Source: Bacilli bacterium (GTDB lineage: Bacteria; Bacillota_I; Bacilli_A; RF39; UBA660). From it: 64,000 nucleotides of DNA. Below the pieces are notes generated by a model, which saw only the letters and a program-made list of their open reading frames with translations, was not told where the DNA came from and ran no database searches. The position numbers were made by a program, and so were the translations under genes. Where the stretch lies: positions 50,275-114,274 of the forward strand of contig JAGAHP010000027.1 of NCBI GenBank assembly GCA_017627015.1, read 5' to 3'. Positions 1 to 9,350 of the stretch are shown here, piece by piece. The first letter of the stretch is position 1; the number at the start of each line of letters is the position of its first letter.

Positions 1-405
1 GAAAATCTAGCAAGAGAAAAGAATTTAAGAATAATAGAAATTAGTTTAAATGCCCTTAATAAAGACATACATACAATGAGATATGATGCAGGAGTAGAAG
101 AATTTCTAACATTAGTAAAGAATGCAAAATATATTGTTACTAATTCATATCATGGGATGATTTTTGCAACTATTTTTAGAAAACCTTTTGTAATTTTTTC
201 AAGAGAACAATGTGATACTAAAATAGTGGAAGTTTTAAATATAATGGGACTTGAAGACAGATTATTAATAAATGAAATTAAACCTGTTTATGATGTTATT
301 AATTATGATGATGTTTTTGATAAGATCAATGTAGAAAAAGAAAAATCAATAAGATATTTAAAAAAACAATTAAACAATATCCATGAGGAGGATAAAAATG
401 AATAA
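1..405 (+). CDS. Polysaccharide pyruvyl transferase family protein, C-terminal part
   Basis: The frame is open from the first base of the window, so this is the last ~134 residues of a longer protein; the in-frame ATG at 76 has no ribosome binding site and is probably internal. The segment IVTNSYHGMIFATIF followed by a short strand and a conserved region ending in a variable tail is typical of the C-terminal half of the CsaB/WcaK polysaccharide pyruvyl transferase family, which transfer pyruvate ketals or act as related glycosyltransferases on surface glycans. It overlaps the next gene by 8 bases, so the two are translationally coupled and belong to the same glycan operon. The exact substrate cannot be judged from this fragment. 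Confidence 0.75.
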   Translation, partial: ENLAREKNLRIIEISLNALNKDIHTMRYDAGVEEFLTLVKNAKYIVTNSYHGMIFATIFRKPFVIFSREQCDTKIVEVLNIMGLEDRLLINEIKPVYDVINYDDVFDKINVEKEKSIRYLKKQLNNIHEEDKNE

Positions 406-2086
406 TCAATATTTAAGTAATAGAATTTTAATAGAGTTATTAAAAAAGTATGGAATTAAGAAATTAGTATTATCATCTGGAGCAAGAAATGTTCCATTTG
501 TTTCTACAGTTGAAACAGATCCTGATTTTGAATGTTTCTCAGTTATAGATGAAAGAAATGCAGCATTTTTTGGATTAGGTTTATGTGAACAATTAAATGA
601 ACCAGTAGCTATTGCTTGTACTAGTGGAACAGCAGCATCTAATTATGTAACTGGAGTAACAGAAGCATATTATTCAAATTCACCATTAGTAGTATTAACA
701 TTTGATAGAAATCCTTATATGCTTAATCAATTAGAAACTCAAAAAATAGATCAAGAATCAATATTTAAGAGTATTACAAAATGCAGTGTAACATTACCAA
801 TAATAAAAGATGAGGAAGATGCATGGTATTGTAATAGATTAGTTAATGAAGCCTTAATTGAATTAGATAAAAAAGGAAAAGGACCTGTTCATATTAATAT
901 TCCTTTAATAGGAGATATGAATAAATTATTTAATGGTTCTACAAATGAGTCAATTAGCACAAAGAAGATTGATTATGTTCCTTATGGAAGCAGCATAATG
1001 AATGAAAAAGTTGAAGAATTATTAAATACAAAAAAAATATTATTAGTAATAGGTCAAGATACATCATTAAATAATAGAGATAAAGAATTGATCAAACAAT
1101 TTGTAAAAATTACTAATTGTCCAGTATTAACAGATAATTTATCAAATATTAAAACAAATAATAATATATTGGCGGGCCCAATAATTAAATCTTTAAATTC
1201 AAAAACTGTAACAAGTTTTTTACCAGAATTAGTTATTTCATTTGGAAATAATATGCAAGAAAGAATTAAAGATATTTTAAGAAATAAACCAATTAAACAT
1301 TGGTATATATCAGAAGATGGAAAGATTAGAGATTGCTTTAAATCTATGACAGCGTTATTTGATTGTAAGGTTAGTGAATTCTTTGGTTATTATAATTCTA
1401 AATTAGAAAATAATTATAAAGTAAATTTTGAATATTTTGATAAGTGGAAAAAAGTAAGTGATAAAATTGAATTTCCTAAAATACCATTTACTAATTTTTA
1501 TGCTATTAAAGAATTTTCAAAATCTATTCCTAAAAATTCAACATTACATCTAAGCATTCTAAATTCTACACGTATAATGCAATTCTTTAATCTAGATGAA
1601 TCAATAAAAGTGTTTAGTAATGTAAATTCATTTGGTATTGATGGATGTTTACCAACTTTTATGGGTCAGGCATATGCTACAAATGAATTAGCATTCTTAA
1701 TTATTGGTGATTTAAGTTTCTTTTATGGAATGAATGCTTTAACAATTAAACATAGAAAAAATAATATAAGAATTATGATGATAAATAATGGTGGAGGAGC
1801 AGAATTCCATATTCAACCAGATTCCAATTCTATACCAACTATTGATATGCATATAGGTGCATCACATGAAAGAAAAGCAAAGGAATGGGCTATTTCTCAA
1901 GGTTATGAATATTTATCAGCTACTGATGAAGAATCATATATTAATAATTTAAAACAATTTGTTAATGAAAAAAGAGAAAAACCAATATTTTTTGAAGTTT
2001 TTACTGATATGAAAAAAGATGGCGAATTTTGTTTAGATGTATATAGATTTATGGAAAATAGTATTAAAGACGAATTAGAAGGGTAG
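398..2086 (+). CDS. MenD-like thiamine-diphosphate-dependent enzyme of a glycan cassette
   Basis: A 562-residue three-domain ThDP enzyme. The N-terminal pyrimidine-binding domain carries the catalytic glutamate in IDERNAAFFGLGL (around residue 50) followed by ACTSGTAASNY. The C-terminal PP-binding domain carries the metal motif GDLSFFYGMN and INNGGG. Both match the MenD (SEPHCHC synthase) subfamily more closely than pyruvate decarboxylases or acetolactate synthases. The start at 398 is chosen over an ATG at 383 because AGGAGG at 385-390 sits just upstream of 398. No other menaquinone gene is present; the neighbours are an SDR, a class V aminotransferase and a cytidylyltransferase fusion, all closely spaced. 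I infer that it makes or elongates a small oxo compound for a nucleotide-activated glycan substituent; substrate unknown. Confidence 0.75.
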   Translation: MNNQYLSNRILIELLKKYGIKKLVLSSGARNVPFVSTVETDPDFECFSVIDERNAAFFGLGLCEQLNEPVAIACTSGTAASNYVTGVTEAYYSNSPLVVLTFDRNPYMLNQLETQKIDQESIFKSITKCSVTLPIIKDEEDAWYCNRLVNEALIELDKKGKGPVHINIPLIGDMNKLFNGSTNESISTKKIDYVPYGSSIMNEKVEELLNTKKILLVIGQDTSLNNRDKELIKQFVKITNCPVLTDNLSNIKTNNNILAGPIIKSLNSKTVTSFLPELVISFGNNMQERIKDILRNKPIKHWYISEDGKIRDCFKSMTALFDCKVSEFFGYYNSKLENNYKVNFEYFDKWKKVSDKIEFPKIPFTNFYAIKEFSKSIPKNSTLHLSILNSTRIMQFFNLDESIKVFSNVNSFGIDGCLPTFMGQAYATNELAFLIIGDLSFFYGMNALTIKHRKNNIRIMMINNGGGAEFHIQPDSNSIPTIDMHIGASHERKAKEWAISQGYEYLSATDEESYINNLKQFVNEKREKPIFFEVFTDMKKDGEFCLDVYRFMENSIKDELEG

Positions 2087-2094
2087 GAAACAGG

Positions 2095-2901
2095 ATGAAT
2101 AATATAATAGATAATATCCCAGTTTGGAATCAAACTGTTTTAGAAGGTAAGAATATTGTAGTAACAGGAGGAACTAGTGGAATAGGTTATTCAATTGCTG
2201 AAGCTTGCCTTAATGCTGGATGCAATAAAATAGTTATTACTAGTAGAAGTGAAAAAAGATTAGAAGAAGCAATTTCTAAGCTAAATAAAAACTATCCTGA
2301 AAAAGTATATGGATGCATATTAGATTTAGAAAAAAAAGATTCATATCAAGAGTTTTTTAATAATATTCTTTTATCATTAGGTGATGATAAGATTAATATA
2401 TGGATTAATAATGCAGGAATATATAAAGGTACTCATTTTATGTCAGTTACAGAAACTGAGTGGGATGAATTAATGGATATTAATTTGAAATCACAATATT
2501 TTTTAAGTCAAATTATTTCACAATACTTTATAGATAATAAGATAAAAGGAAATATATTAAATCTTTGTTCATCATCTTCATATAGACCTTCTATTGATCC
2601 TTATATGATTTCTAAATTAGGAATGAGTGGATTAACACTAGGAATGGCAAAAAAACTTATACCATATGGAATTGTAGTAAATGGAATTGCACCAGGACCA
2701 ACTTTTACTCCTATGTTAAAAAAGAAAGATGGAGATAGTATTGAACATGGTGGTGTTCCAGCAGGAAGATATATTTTGCCCCAAGAAGTTGCAAATTTAG
2801 CAGTTTTCCTTATATCACCTATGGGACGTATGATAGTGGGAGATGTAGTTAAAATTACTGGGGGATCAGCAGTTACTACATATGATGATGTTAGATATTA
2901 A
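2095..2901 (+). CDS. Short-chain dehydrogenase/reductase
   Basis: A 268-residue classical SDR with a Rossmann fold. The cofactor motif TGGTSGIG lies near residue 24, NNAG around residue 105, and the catalytic Ser and YMISK (Tyr-X3-Lys) near residues 162-178, all intact. It reduces or oxidises a carbonyl/alcohol with NAD(P)(H). It lies 8 bases after the MenD-like gene and 16 before the aminotransferase, so it acts in the same short pathway, probably on the product of the ThDP enzyme. The N-terminal ~18 residues before the Rossmann fold are an extension often seen in polysaccharide-locus SDRs. Substrate not assignable from sequence. Confidence 0.85.
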   Translation: MNNIIDNIPVWNQTVLEGKNIVVTGGTSGIGYSIAEACLNAGCNKIVITSRSEKRLEEAISKLNKNYPEKVYGCILDLEKKDSYQEFFNNILLSLGDDKINIWINNAGIYKGTHFMSVTETEWDELMDINLKSQYFLSQIISQYFIDNKIKGNILNLCSSSSYRPSIDPYMISKLGMSGLTLGMAKKLIPYGIVVNGIAPGPTFTPMLKKKDGDSIEHGGVPAGRYILPQEVANLAVFLISPMGRMIVGDVVKITGGSAVTTYDDVRY

Positions 2902-2917
2902 AGAGGAGGATGAATAA

Positions 2918-3991
2918 ATGATTAATTTTACAGTAGGACCAGTTCAAGCAAGTGAAGATATTTTAAAAATAGGAGCTGAACAAGTACCTTATTTTAGAAC
3001 GAATGAATTTTCAAAAATTATGTTTGAAAATGAAAAATTAGTAAAAAAAATAGTTAATGCAGATGAACATAGTAAGGTAGTATTCATTACAGGATCTGGA
3101 ACTGCTTCAATGGAAGCAACAGTTATGAATACATTAACTTCTAATGATAAAGCATTAATTGTTGATGGAGGAAGTTTTGGTAAAAGATTTGTATCACTAT
3201 GTGAACTACATGAAATACCATATGATGAAATAAAACTAGATTTAGGACAACCTCTAAAAAAAGAAGATTTAGAAGTATATGATGGAAAAGGTTATACTAC
3301 ATTTCTAGTAAACTTACATGAAACATCTACTGGAGTCTTATATGATTTAAATCTTATTAGTGAATTTTGTAAAAAGAATAATTTATTTTTAATAGTAGAT
3401 GCGATTAGTTCATTTTTAGCAGATGAAATAGATATGAAGAAAAACAATATAGATGTATTGATTACTGGTTCACAAAAAGCATTAGCGTGTCCTCCAGGAA
3501 TATCTATAATAGTTTTATCTAAAAATGCATTAGTTAGGATAGAAAAAAGTAAAACTAAATGTATGTATTTAGATTTAAAAGAAGCTTTAAAGAATGCAGA
3601 AAGAGGTCAAACACCATTTACACCTGCGGTTAGTATTTTACTTCAAATAAATAAACGTCTAAGAACAATAGATGAAAATGGGGGAGCTAAAACTGAAATA
3701 GATAGAGTTAGAAATTTAGCTAACTATTTTAGAAATAAAATAAAGGATTTACCATTTGAAATATTTACTGAAGCTCCATCAAACGCAGTAACATCTTTAC
3801 ATCCTTTAACTGCTTCAGCTTATGATATTTTTACAGAATTAAAGGATAATTATAATATATGGGTATGTCCAAATGGTGGAGATTTAAAAGATAAAGTATT
3901 TAGAGTTGGACATATAGGTTATTTAAGCGAAAAAGATTATGATAAATTAATTGATGCTTTAATTGATATGAAAAATAAAAATCTTTTATAG
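2918..3991 (+). CDS. Class V aminotransferase (serine-glyoxylate / 2-aminoethylphosphonate transaminase type)
   Basis: A 357-residue fold-type I PLP enzyme. VDAISS holds the aspartate that contacts the PLP ring nitrogen, and [11 protein letters not shown] holds the Schiff-base lysine near residue 190. The N-terminal FTVGPVQ is typical of the alanine-glyoxylate / AEP-transaminase branch of class V. A strong AGAGGAGG ribosome binding site precedes the ATG. Within the cassette it would aminate an aldehyde or keto intermediate supplied by the two upstream enzymes, before the cytidylyltransferase encoded 10 bases downstream. No phosphoenolpyruvate mutase is in view, so a phosphonate route is possible but unsupported. 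Confidence 0.8.
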   Translation: MINFTVGPVQASEDILKIGAEQVPYFRTNEFSKIMFENEKLVKKIVNADEHSKVVFITGSGTASMEATVMNTLTSNDKALIVDGGSFGKRFVSLCELHEIPYDEIKLDLGQPLKKEDLEVYDGKGYTTFLVNLHETSTGVLYDLNLISEFCKKNNLFLIVDAISSFLADEIDMKKNNIDVLITGSQKALACPPGISIIVLSKNALVRIEKSKTKCMYLDLKEALKNAERGQTPFTPAVSILLQINKRLRTIDENGGAKTEIDRVRNLANYFRNKIKDLPFEIFTEAPSNAVTSLHPLTASAYDIFTELKDNYNIWVCPNGGDLKDKVFRVGHIGYLSEKDYDKLIDALIDMKNKNLL

Positions 3992-4001
3992 GAGTATTAT
4001 T

Positions 4002-5342
4002 ATGAAAAAAGTTATTACATATGGAACTTATGATTTATTACATTATGGTCATATTAGATTACTTGAAAGAGCAAAGGCTTTAGGAGATTATTTAATTGTA
4101 GGAGTTACATCTGAAGATTTTGATAGAAAAAGAGGTAAGATTAACGTAGAACAATCTTTGATGGAAAGAATTCAAGCTGTTAAAAAAACAGGATTAGCAG
4201 ATGAAATAATAATTGAAGAATATGAAGGTCAAAAAATAGATGACATCATTAATTATGGTATTGATGTTTTTACTGTAGGTTCAGATTGGGAAGGAAAATT
4301 TGATTATTTGAAAGAGTATTGCGAAGTTGTTTATCTTCCTAGAACAAAAGGTATTTCGAGTACTAAAATTAGAAATGATAAAAAGATGATAAAACTTGGA
4401 GCAGTTGGTTATCCGTTTTTGATTAATAAATATGCCAATGAAATAAATTATGTTAATGGAATTGAAATGACTCATATATGTTTAAGTGATTACAACAAGA
4501 AAGATTTTAAAGTTGGTAAGTGTATAAAACTAGAAAAAGATTATTCAAAAATGTTAAAAGATGTGGAAGCAGTATATATAGCTGCTAGTATTGATGATCA
4601 TTATAAATATATAAAAGAAGCAATTGAAAATAAGATTCATGTTTTATATGAGCCACCTTTAACAACAAGTGTTGAACAGTTTAAGGAATTAGAAGAATTA
4701 GCAAAGAAGAAAAAAGTAATTATAATGGAAGCAATGAAAACAAAGTATTCTCAGTCTTATAATAGATTAATACTTTTAGCTAAATCAGGAGTTATAGGAG
4801 ATATAGTATCTGTTGATTCTACATGTACAAGTTTAAGACAGTTAGAAAGTATTGGCGAAAAAGAAATGGTTAAAACGCAAAATAGTATAAGTGCATGGGG
4901 ACCAAATGCTTTGTTGCCAATATTTCAATTATTAGGAACTGATTATAGACAAAAACAAATAAATTCAATTGTAAGTAAATATAATGAAAATTTTGATTTA
5001 TTTACAAGTATAAACTTTATTTATGATAAAGCTATAGCTACTGCAAAAATAGGAAAAGGAGCTAAGTCTGAAAGTGAATTAATCATTTCAGGGACAAAAG
5101 GATATATATATGTTCCATCTCCTTGGTGGATTACAGATTATTTTGAAGTTAGATATGAAGATACTAATGAAACAAAAAGATATTTTTATTCTTTAGAAGG
5201 AGAAGGAATAAGATATGAATTAGTTAAATTTAATAAAGCCATAAATAATAAATCAACAGTATTTGATGGAGATATATCTCTAGCTACGGTCTCAATAATA
5301 GAAGAATTTAATAAGAAAGAAAATATTAATATTATAAAATAA
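4002..5342 (+). CDS. TagD-like cytidylyltransferase fused to a Gfo/Idh/MocA-like domain
   Basis: 446 residues in two parts. Residues 1-~128 are a glycerol-3-phosphate cytidylyltransferase-type domain with TYDLLHYGHIRLL (HXGH nucleotidyltransferase signature) and ISSTKIR near its end. Residues ~135-446 resemble Gfo/Idh/MocA oxidoreductases: a Rossmann-like segment AVYIAASIDDHY, then EPPLTTSVEQ, where the usual EKP lysine motif reads EPP, and the substrate domain with GTKGYIYVPSPWW. TagD alone is ~130 residues, so this is a real fusion. It is the last gene of the cassette and is followed by a strong terminator. Inference: it activates a phosphorylated small alcohol or amino-alcohol as a CDP derivative. 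Loss of the EKP lysine makes classical dehydrogenase activity doubtful. Confidence 0.8.
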   Translation: MKKVITYGTYDLLHYGHIRLLERAKALGDYLIVGVTSEDFDRKRGKINVEQSLMERIQAVKKTGLADEIIIEEYEGQKIDDIINYGIDVFTVGSDWEGKFDYLKEYCEVVYLPRTKGISSTKIRNDKKMIKLGAVGYPFLINKYANEINYVNGIEMTHICLSDYNKKDFKVGKCIKLEKDYSKMLKDVEAVYIAASIDDHYKYIKEAIENKIHVLYEPPLTTSVEQFKELEELAKKKKVIIMEAMKTKYSQSYNRLILLAKSGVIGDIVSVDSTCTSLRQLESIGEKEMVKTQNSISAWGPNALLPIFQLLGTDYRQKQINSIVSKYNENFDLFTSINFIYDKAIATAKIGKGAKSESELIISGTKGYIYVPSPWWITDYFEVRYEDTNETKRYFYSLEGEGIRYELVKFNKAINNKSTVFDGDISLATVSIIEEFNKKENINIIK

Positions 5343-5343
5343 G

Positions 5344-5371
5344 AAAAAGTACTATATATATAGTACTTTTT
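5344..5371 (+). terminator. Intrinsic terminator of the ThDP/SDR/aminotransferase/cytidylyltransferase cassette
   Basis: An 11-bp perfect stem (AAAAAGTACTA / TAGTACTTTTT) with a TATATA loop and a T-run, starting just after the stop codon. The extended -10 box TGTTATAAT at 5373-5381 follows it and probably drives the acyltransferase gene. Confidence 0.9.
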
Positions 5372-5372
5372 A

Positions 5373-5381
5373 TGTTATAAT
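5373..5381 (+). promoter_or_regulatory. Extended -10 promoter of the acyltransferase gene
   Basis: TGTTATAAT lies directly behind the preceding terminator and 37 bases before the ATG. The same terminator plus TATGTTATAAT arrangement recurs at 25.06, 34.89 and 36.86 kb. Confidence 0.55.
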
Positions 5382-5417
5382 TGTATTAATAATAATACTA
5401 GTCAGGGGGACTATTAT

Positions 5418-6524
5418 ATGAAACAAAAAGAACGTAATTCAAATTTTGAATTAATGAGAATTGTATCAATGTTTTTAATTATTGTATGGCATTTTATTAT
5501 GCACACACACTTAATCAGCAGAACTACTGGTGAGTTGAATTTTGTAATAAGAGTTATTTATTTATTAATTGCAGTGCATGTCAATTCATTTGTTTTAGTC
5601 AGTGGTTATTTTCAATACAATAAAGATATTAATTCTAAAAAAATTTTTTCATTAATTGGGAAAACCTGGTTTTATAAATTAATGTATGCATTAATATTTG
5701 TTTTTTTTGGCATTGTTACGATGTCAAAATTTGATTTTTTCTTTTTTTTACAACCGCTTAATATAACTTATTCTTATGGTGAGTTTTATTGGTTTATAAA
5801 TATTTATATATGTTTATATTTATTGATTCCATATTTAAATATATTAATAAAAAATCTTAGTTATAATATGCATAAAAAGTTAATAATAATTCTTTTTATA
5901 TTATTATCAATTATACCTAGAATAGCTTTATGGTCTACAATGTCTAATCATGGCACAACATTAATTACTTTTATAATGTTATATTTAATTGGAGCTTTTT
6001 TTGGAAAGTACAAATTGAGAGATAATTATCACTTCAAATATTATTCTATAAAAAAATATAAATTTGTTATTAATATATTATTTATTATAACTTGTTTCTT
6101 ATCTGTCATTGTGTTGTGCAGTTCTGATTATTTAAGAATGTACAGTAATACACTAATTTTTGATTATTTTTCTAGATTTTTTGGTGAAAATTATATTGAT
6201 TTTGCAACACCATTGATAGTAATAGAAAGCGTTTTATATCTTTTGATTTTTGAATCAATAAATATTAAAAGTAAAATTATTAATAAAATTGGAACTCTAA
6301 CTTTTGGAATTTATTTAGTTCATGAGAATAAATTTTTATTTGATACATTTTATAATTGGTTACCAATTGGTACTTCGGGATTAATATTTTCAAAAAAAAT
6401 ATTAATATTAATTATTGCATATTCATTAATGATATTTATGGTTTCTGCTGTAATAGAGTATATTAGACAAATTATAACAAAAGCAATAATTAAAATATAT
6501 AAAAAATTGCCAAAAAATATTTGA
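5418..6524 (+). CDS. Acyltransferase 3 family integral membrane protein
   Basis: 368 residues with about ten hydrophobic segments. The N-terminal NFELMRIVSMFLIIVWHF is the typical start of the acyltransferase 3 (OafA/WecH/YiaH) family; the histidine in WHF is the conserved family position. These membrane enzymes O-acetylate or acylate sugars of surface polymers, using cytosolic acyl-CoA. It has its own promoter after the cassette terminator and lies before galE, consistent with decoration of the glycan made by this locus. The acyl group and acceptor are unknown. Confidence 0.85.
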   Translation: MKQKERNSNFELMRIVSMFLIIVWHFIMHTHLISRTTGELNFVIRVIYLLIAVHVNSFVLVSGYFQYNKDINSKKIFSLIGKTWFYKLMYALIFVFFGIVTMSKFDFFFFLQPLNITYSYGEFYWFINIYICLYLLIPYLNILIKNLSYNMHKKLIIILFILLSIIPRIALWSTMSNHGTTLITFIMLYLIGAFFGKYKLRDNYHFKYYSIKKYKFVINILFIITCFLSVIVLCSSDYLRMYSNTLIFDYFSRFFGENYIDFATPLIVIESVLYLLIFESINIKSKIINKIGTLTFGIYLVHENKFLFDTFYNWLPIGTSGLIFSKKILILIIAYSLMIFMVSAVIEYIRQIITKAIIKIYKKLPKNI

Positions 6525-6545
6525 TAAAAAAACGTGAAAAAATGA

Positions 6546-6551
6546 TATAAT
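6546..6551 (+). promoter_or_regulatory. -10 box of the galE promoter
   Basis: GATATAAT (extended TGA-TATAAT form) sits 24 bases before the galE start, with TTGATA at 6521-6526 as a possible -35 at a long 19-bp spacing. Confidence 0.5.
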
Positions 6552-6574
6552 CTAAATATAAGGGAGACTATTAT

Positions 6575-7582
6575 ATGAGTAAAGTATTAGTAACTGGTGG
6601 GGCAGGTTATATAGGCTCACATACAGTAGTAGAATTATTAGAAAGAGGAGACGAAGTAGTTATAGTAGATAACTTTTCTAATAGTAATGAAGATGTATTA
6701 GATAACATAAAAAAGATTACAGAGAAAGATTTTAAATTTTATAAAATTGATTATTTAGATAAAGAAAAATTAGAAAAAGTATTTGAAGAAAATGATATAG
6801 ATTCTGTTATTAATTTCGCTGGTTTTAAAGCTGTTGGAGAATCTGTAGAAAAACCACTTGAATATTATCATAATAATATTGGTGGGGCAGTTATTCTTCT
6901 TGAAATAATGAAAAAATTTAATGTAAAGAAATTTGTTTTTTCTAGTAGTGCGACTGTATATGGAGATCCAGAAATTATTCCTATTACAGAAGAATGTAAA
7001 ATAGGTGGAACAACTAATCCGTATGGAACTACTAAATTATTTATAGAACAAATTCTTCAAGATTTATATATTTCAGATAATACATGGGATATATGTATAT
7101 TAAGATACTTTAATCCAGTAGGAGCGCATGAATCAGGTTTGATTGGAGAAGATCCTAAAGGTATACCAAATAATTTAATGCCATATATTACGAAAGTAGC
7201 AGCGGGTATACTTCCTGAATTATCAATATTTGGGAATGATTATGATACAAAAGATGGTACTGGTGTTAGAGACTATATCCATGTTGTAGATTTAGCTAAA
7301 GGGCACTTACTTGCATTAGATAAATTAGATAAAGAAGGTACAGGAATATACATTTATAACTTAGGTACAGGAAATGGATATAGTGTACTAGAGATGGTAG
7401 AAACATTTAAAAGAGTAAATAATGTAGATGTACCATATAAGATAGCTCCTAGAAGATCAGGAGATATAGCGGAATGTTATTCGGATCCATCAAAAGCAGA
7501 AAAAGAATTAGGATTTAAAGCAACTAAGACTTTAGATGATATGTGCAAAGATGGATGGAATTATCAAAAAAATAAAGTATAA
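6575..7582 (+). CDS. galE: UDP-glucose 4-epimerase
   Basis: A 335-residue extended SDR that interconverts UDP-glucose and UDP-galactose (often also the N-acetyl forms). GGAGYIGSH near residue 8 binds [13 protein letters not shown] holds the catalytic Ser region, and NPYGTTK is the catalytic Tyr-X3-Lys. RYFNPVGAH and the C-terminal [12 protein letters not shown] are GalE signatures. Length is standard (~330-340). RBS GGGAGA precedes the ATG. It supplies galactose-type sugar nucleotide to the surrounding glycan genes. Confidence 0.95.
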   Translation: MSKVLVTGGAGYIGSHTVVELLERGDEVVIVDNFSNSNEDVLDNIKKITEKDFKFYKIDYLDKEKLEKVFEENDIDSVINFAGFKAVGESVEKPLEYYHNNIGGAVILLEIMKKFNVKKFVFSSSATVYGDPEIIPITEECKIGGTTNPYGTTKLFIEQILQDLYISDNTWDICILRYFNPVGAHESGLIGEDPKGIPNNLMPYITKVAAGILPELSIFGNDYDTKDGTGVRDYIHVVDLAKGHLLALDKLDKEGTGIYIYNLGTGNGYSVLEMVETFKRVNNVDVPYKIAPRRSGDIAECYSDPSKAEKELGFKATKTLDDMCKDGWNYQKNKV

Positions 7583-7604
7583 TATTGAAAAAGGAGTGAT
7601 ATAG

Positions 7605-9335
7605 ATGTTAAAAAAAATTCATAATGAATTAATACAAAAAAATGTTGCTTTTATAATATCATTTTTTGCTTTTTATGGATTTAGGTATTTACTTAACATA
7701 AGCACAAATGGATTTTCTAACTTGCTTTTATTTTTTGCTATATTGATAGGTTTTTATTATATAAAACAAAATATCGTTATAGAAAACAAAAAAACATCCA
7801 TTGTTTTTAGTTTGCTTTTAACGTTAATATCCTATGTAGGTAAGGAAATATATTTGAATGGTCAAATTATTAATTGTAGTAAGTTTTATAAAATTCCTAT
7901 AATTATTATTGGATTATTTATTATCTATTATTATTTCTTTGAAATAATAAATAATATATATAATAAAGAAAAGAAAAATAAAGAAGAATCTCTAAAAAAA
8001 TATAATATTTCAAAGAAAAAAATTATAATAATGATAATACTTATGTTAACTGTGTATGGTTTATGTTATTTTTCTTTTTTTCCTGGATTGTTTAATTATG
8101 ATATGCTTTTACAAAATTGTATGGCTAAAGGTATTTGTAATTTATCGAATCATCATCCAGTCTTACATACTTTAATTTGGAAAATGTGTTTGTTTATAGA
8201 AACAAAATTAAGCATAAAGAATATATCAATAATAAGTTATTCAATATTACAAATGCTAATCGTAATTATTATTTATATAAAATTTATTTTATGGGAAATA
8301 AAAAACAAATGGGATTTAAAATACATTTATATAACCTATATTTTCTTTTTAATAAATCCGATTTTACATGTTTTTTCTTTTTCACCAACAAAAGATGTCT
8401 TTTTTTCCTGTTTTCTTTTGTTATTTTTGATGTGTTTATTTGATTCATTTCATGATAAAAAGAATTCTTTTATTAAACTAATTATTCTAAGTTTATTTTG
8501 TTCTTTATTCAGAAACAATTTTGTATATGTATTGTTTGTTGTAGCTATTATTTTGATGTTTTATAAATATAAAAAACAGTTTGTTTCTATAATTATTACT
8601 ATAGTATTATATTTTTTTATAACAAATTTTCTTTTTGCTAAATTGAATATAGTAAAATCAAATGTTGCTGAAAAACTATCCATACCTTTAGTACAAATAT
8701 CATATAGCTTAAATAATACTAAAGTATTTAATAATAATGATAAAAAAATATTAGTAAGAACAGCTCCAAATATATATAATTATAATCCGAGATTATCAGA
8801 TACTATAAAAACTCCATTTGATGAAAATTATTATAATCAACATAAAAAACAGTTTTGGATTGTTTATCTTAAAGGGTTAAAAAATAATCCAAAAGGTTAT
8901 ATCGTTTCTGCATTAAATTTAGATATTCAATATTGGTATTATGATGCAGAATTGGTAGATCCATATAATAAAAAAGAGTATATAGAAGATAAGTTGTTTG
9001 ATGAAGAAATGCATAATAGAATTCCATTTGTATTTAAAAAGATTTATAATTATTATTCTAAAGTAGATGATACCAAAGTATTCTATATGAATTTACCAAT
9101 TTTAAATTTCTTCTTTACTTTATCGTTTAATTTTTATATTTTAATTATTAGTTTATATTTATCAATTAATACAAAAAATAATAATAATATAATAATATTA
9201 ATGTTATTATTATTGTTATTAGGAACATATTTGTTAGGTCCAATCGCTAATTTTAGGTATATGTATCCATTCTATTTTTGTTTACCATTTTATTTAGGTT
9301 TAGTATTTAATAAAAAAAGTGATATAATTAAATAG
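7605..9335 (+). CDS. DUF6020-like multi-pass membrane protein (probable GT-C type)
   Basis: 576 residues with about 12-14 hydrophobic segments. Around residue 155-190, FFPGLFNYDMLLQN then NHHPVLHTLIW matches the pattern of the Firmicutes DUF6020 family, whose acidic residue after the second membrane helix and following His-His-Pro recall GT-C glycosyltransferases. A long extracytoplasmic stretch (residues ~350-490) precedes the final helices. It is the first of three consecutive large membrane proteins between galE and a polyprenyl-phosphate GT2/GtrA pair, so I infer that it transfers a lipid-linked sugar outside the membrane. Confidence 0.6.
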   Translation: MLKKIHNELIQKNVAFIISFFAFYGFRYLLNISTNGFSNLLLFFAILIGFYYIKQNIVIENKKTSIVFSLLLTLISYVGKEIYLNGQIINCSKFYKIPIIIIGLFIIYYYFFEIINNIYNKEKKNKEESLKKYNISKKKIIIMIILMLTVYGLCYFSFFPGLFNYDMLLQNCMAKGICNLSNHHPVLHTLIWKMCLFIETKLSIKNISIISYSILQMLIVIIIYIKFILWEIKNKWDLKYIYITYIFFLINPILHVFSFSPTKDVFFSCFLLLFLMCLFDSFHDKKNSFIKLIILSLFCSLFRNNFVYVLFVVAIILMFYKYKKQFVSIIITIVLYFFITNFLFAKLNIVKSNVAEKLSIPLVQISYSLNNTKVFNNNDKKILVRTAPNIYNYNPRLSDTIKTPFDENYYNQHKKQFWIVYLKGLKNNPKGYIVSALNLDIQYWYYDAELVDPYNKKEYIEDKLFDEEMHNRIPFVFKKIYNYYSKVDDTKVFYMNLPILNFFFTLSFNFYILIISLYLSINTKNNNNIIILMLLLLLLGTYLLGPIANFRYMYPFYFCLPFYLGLVFNKKSDIIK

Positions 9336-9350
9336 AAAGGGTATGTAAAA

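Noticed and set aside
398..2086. Annotating the MenD-like gene as menD of menaquinone synthesis
   Set aside because: No other men genes are present and the operon partners are glycan and nucleotide-activation enzymes; only the fold family is supported.
2918..3991. A 2-aminoethylphosphonate pathway for the cassette
   Set aside because: The aminotransferase type would fit, but there is no phosphoenolpyruvate mutase, and the cytidylyltransferase is TagD-like, not PntC-like; kept only as a remote option.
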